DNA of 64,000 bases, taken from the NCBI RefSeq assembly GCF_018139145.2, contig NC_059478.1:9176001-9240000 (forward strand). Reading direction: 5' to 3'. A program made the position numbers and the translations under genes. Below the pieces are notes generated by a model. It was not told the origin of the DNA. It worked only from the letters and a program-made list of their open reading frames with translations, and ran no database searches. Shown here in pieces: positions 60,501-64,000 of this stretch (the first letter of the stretch is position 1; each line of letters opens with the position of its first letter). The DNA comes from Gymnogyps californianus (Eukaryota > Chordata > Aves > Accipitriformes > Cathartidae).

Positions 60501-63270
60501 CTCCCCATAGCCACAATAAAGCGTTTGATGTATCCCTTCTCTGTACTTGCTCACGTTCCTGCTGCCTCTGTGATTCGTATTATGCAACTGATTGACTTTG
60601 CAGGATATGAGAACAAAGTGTCTCCTTGCCCTGCTCCCTGATGCGCATTATGTGCGTTAGATTGGAAGGCTGAAGCAGAAATCAAAACAAGCCCTCAAGC
60701 CTGGTTTCTCTGCTAATCACCGGTGCTCATATCCTTGCTACGCTGAGGGACTCTGCGCTACAGTAATCTAAAGGCACCATCCTGGGCATGCTTCCATTGG
60801 TCTGCAGAGTTGTTCTGTTGCAGCTTCCTAGTGAGGACTGTGACACTTTCTGTATCAAGCAAAAATTGTGTTCCAACAGGATTTTTCTCTTTGAGGGTTT
60901 ATGAGCAACTCTTGAAGCAGCCTCTGATCAATAAGATGTGAAGGAAGTAAGCCAGGAGGCACAGAGGCCAGCTGTCTTGCCAGCTGCATCCCAATCACAA
61001 AAAATAAAAAAAGTCATGGAGAAAGGAGTGGGACCAAGGGCATCACCTGCTCAAGCAGTGCCATAACCCCTGAAAGCATGGCTCAAGGTATTTCTCATGA
61101 AAGCTCAGACTGCTCCTGCTCAAGAACTCACTGCCTTAGGGCCAGCATGTTCCAGTTTACCATCTTCGGCCTGGTGCCACATCCCCAGGGCTGGTCTGTC
61201 GAAAGGACTTCACACCATGATGCTCATACTAGGAGAGAACAGGCACTGTCGACAGGTGACACCCACATCTTGTACCTTCATAGCCAAGGTACATCAACAT
61301 GATAGTGCTGAGCTTAACAGTTACTCCACTGCATGGTGTCTGGTGTTGACAGGAGAGGTTTTTGCTTCTGTTTTTCTCCATTTTCCTGCATCCAGCTGTG
61401 GATTGCCTTTACTTATTGCTCCTGGATAATGGAGTCTGAATCCCGCTGTGCTGTTTTACTGCTTTTAAAATTCTCTAATATATGCACACTTGGTCCAAAA
61501 CCCATCAGTCCAGTAGGGGAGGCAGGTTGGACTCTGTCAGCAGCAGAGACCAAAGTGGGCTCAAATTTTAAAGAAATTAGCTCTAAAATCCTGCTTGTCT
61601 TTGTTCTGTATGAGTCACACAAGGTAATGTGCAGCAGAGGCTGGAAGGGGAATGGGGACAGGGACAGCTCTAAGAGCAGAAGGATTATTATTTTTTTTCC
61701 TCTTCGATTTCCCTTTCATATGTTGTCTGGAGTTGTTCATGAAAGAGCGGGGGGAAGATATGCTACCCCCAGCCTGAGATAAACAGAGCCTTACAGCAAA
61801 TCCTTCCGTCTAACAGTATCTGCTGGATATCACAACAAAACGGTAACAGGCCCTGAACCCCAAACTGACCCACAGTACACGCTCAGGTGTTATTATATAG
61901 GGACATGGAAGTTATTCCCAGCCAAGACTCCATCCAATTTTTGTCCAGCCCTATTCTGTGTTCTGCAGCTGCTAATGTATTTTCAGGAAACCTGTTTCAG
62001 TACTGGTGCAAAACCATGACTATCTCAACCAGCCTCCACTGATGAACTAACTGGCCCAATTACCCAGAGTTTACAAATCAGTAAAGCCAATACTTTATTT
62101 AGCTGCAAGTACATCAGATCAGACCTCCAAGGGGCTTGGGTGGAGACACCCTCCCCCTTCCTAATCAGTCCAGAATCTCCAAATATTCAGCCATGGAAGA
62201 GTAGTGCTGAATCTAGCACATACAGGGCTCAGAAGCAGTGTAAGTACAGCCTTGGTAATGAGGAAAAGCATAGAGTATTATAACATGAGCAATCCTGCAC
62301 AGGGAATGAAGGGAGGGAGAGCAGAGCGTGCTATCCACACAGTCTGCTGAAGGTCAGCACAGGGTGAATGGATGAGATACAAAAGCTTTCAGTCAACTAC
62401 ATGGCTAAGCAGATAAAGTTTTTCCCAGGAGGTAAAACGCCACCAGCCTGGGACCACTATGCACTGAGAAGCAGGACTAGAACTATGCAGCCAAAAGCAC
62501 AGGACAGCACGTAGCTGTGAACTTGTGACAGCCAGGGAGAAAAACAGAGGCAGCTGGGATGCAGCAGCAGAATGAAAGGTTTGCAAGACCAACAAGAAAG
62601 ATGACAGACTGCAGGGGAGGAGCAACAGAGACCAAAGAACAAAAGACCTGGAAGTACAGACAGGAGAACAGCAAAGGCTGGGGCAGCCTGGTGTTGCTGG
62701 AGGAATGGAAGGGAAAGGTTGCTGAGGGCAGGGCAAGACGTAGGAGGTGCAGAAAGCCAGGCACGCCAGCTTGAAGCTCTACACAGTGCCCTTCTTGCTA
62801 CCAACAGCATGGGCTAAACTTTTCATATTTGAGAATTATCTGCTTCTCCTAGTCTGGACATGTTGGTTTTCCTGGTGGCCTGTCAGGAAAAGCAATGGTA
62901 TGTGAATTGCTGCAACCTCAATGCCATTCTCTGGGCAGGATGCGGGGTCTTCTGCTGATGACTTGTCTGTGCTGTGACCTTACCAGAGCGCAGGCCTTTT
63001 GGTCATGCCATAAACACATTCTTCAGTTTTACAACCAGGAACGGCATCCTAGGAACCCGGTTCTGGGAGCAGTGCTCTATATTATCAGCACAGGTCATTC
63101 TTTTAATCTTCATTCTGTTGTTTTCCCCTTGTTGTTTGCACACACATTTCAATTCAGACCTCACTTTAACCTTAATATTTCTGTTACAAGTCTCTTATAC
63201 ATGTATATGTGGGATAATCAATATGCTTTGCCTCATTCAGATGTTCAGTAAGAGGCTGGAAGATTGGTAT
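51570..63270. other. Gene-poor flank, no gene recognised
   Basis: Nearly 12 kb with no exon that I can support. It is mostly AT-rich with many short frames on both strands. Small features: a TAATTA-rich cluster at 52177-52218, repeated ATACAA/GTACAA words near 54,790-54,825, and an AT-rich stretch at 55.1-55.6 kb. It may hold distal enhancers of RGS4, but nothing in the sequence proves this. Confidence 0.5.
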
Positions 63271-63275
63271 TGCTC

Positions 63276-63610
63276 TTCAAGAAGGTTGTAGACCAACTGG
63301 AGAGAGTCCAGATCACAGACCTATACGGCAAGATGGAAGAATGAGAGTTTGTTCAATCTAGAAGTGAGCAGACCAAAGGGACGCAGGGTAACAATACATG
63401 AAGTACCTAACTGTCACGTCCATAAAAGGCTGCAGTTACAGAGAGGAAGATGATAAACTGTTCAGTGTGTCCATGCTGGTTAAGGACAAGAGATGTTTGT
63501 CCTGAATTACAGCAAGTAAGGATTAGATTAGACAGCAGACAAGATTTTTGCAGCTGTAAGATCATGAAGTACTAGACTGGATCACCTTGGGAAGGGCTTA
63601 TAACATCACT
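63276..63610 (+). mobile_element. Old, diverged CR1 fragment
   Basis: The order of words follows CR1: CAACTGGAGAGAGTCCAGA, then GAGAGTTTGTTCAATCTAG, then GGATTAGATTAGACAGCAGACAAG, then AGACTGGATCACCTTGGGAAGG. It is far more diverged than the copy at 51.2 kb and on the same strand. Confidence 0.55.
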
Positions 63611-64000
63611 TGGAAAAGCTCCTACTATAAGTGTAGTTTATTTGCCTCTGCCTTGGACCTTGGTGAGACTCTAGCTGAGGGAATGCAGAAAGGCCATCAA
63701 GGGCTTATTGAGGAGGTGATAAAACAGGAGTCTAAAGTTCAGCTTTGATACCGACATGTAAGGTTTTCGGTTAAATGTCGGGTGAACAGTGTGTCCTGCT
63801 CCTAACGATCCCACCTGGCTGCCTCAGAGACAAGCATGGAACGGCTGTTGAATAGCAGGGACCCACTGGTTCTGTGCAACGTGTCTTCAACACGGGAAGC
63901 GCAGCTGCCCTTCGCAATCCAGACCTTCCACTCTTACCAAGCTTTGCTACCCTTTGACCACTGCAGTAAGCCAAGCTAGGCTGCATCATCAAACCTATTC
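63611..64000. other. End of window, nothing recognised
   Basis: The last 390 bases hold no exon or repeat that I can support. Confidence 0.5.

Overview
The window looks like a piece of a bird nuclear genome. Genes are split into exons with GT/AG junctions. A 3' fragment of a CR1 LINE lies near 51.2-51.6 kb, with older CR1-like fragments near 47.1 and 63.3 kb. CpG-rich promoters alternate with AT-rich non-coding DNA. All exon calls come from reading splice sites, frames and protein resemblance by eye; no alignment was run. I saw no rRNA, tRNA or CRISPR array.

Layout: (1) 1.5-1.8 kb, minus: the first two coding exons of a gene that leaves the window, inside a CpG island. I could not identify it securely; there is a weak resemblance to the ATF6 N-terminus. 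(2) 2.0-12.2 kb, minus: a complete P-selectin gene (SELP). It has a signal peptide, C-type lectin, EGF, twelve sushi/SCR domains, a membrane segment and a short tail. Nine or ten of the SCR exons form a tandem array with a period of about 320 bp. (3) 17.8-19.2 kb, minus: an apparently intronless gene for a PI-PLC X-domain protein of bacterial-type layout. (4) 20.7-23.2 kb, plus: a five-exon HTATIP2/TIP30-family oxidoreductase gene. (5) 28.7-38.3 kb, plus: RGS5. (6) 44.6-50.0 kb, minus: RGS4, tail to tail with RGS5. (7) 50.2-64 kb: gene-poor flank upstream of RGS4.

The genes do not form a pathway as bacterial operons do. SELP is an endothelial and thrombocyte adhesion receptor. RGS4 and RGS5 are paralogous GTPase-activating proteins for Gi/Gq alpha subunits, with the same exon phases and nearly the same exon sizes, and both begin Met-Cys. 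The HTATIP2-like and PI-PLC genes lie head to head between them.

The most notable points are the expanded SELP exon array with its alternating intron types, the altered P-selectin tail and ligand-contact residues, and the intronless bacterial-type PI-PLC gene. Also notable are a GATA cluster upstream of SELP, a pair of related dispersed repeats in and near RGS5, and a possible antisense terminal exon in RGS5 intron 1. I did not find a convincing wholly new system; the SCR array is the strongest candidate for novelty.
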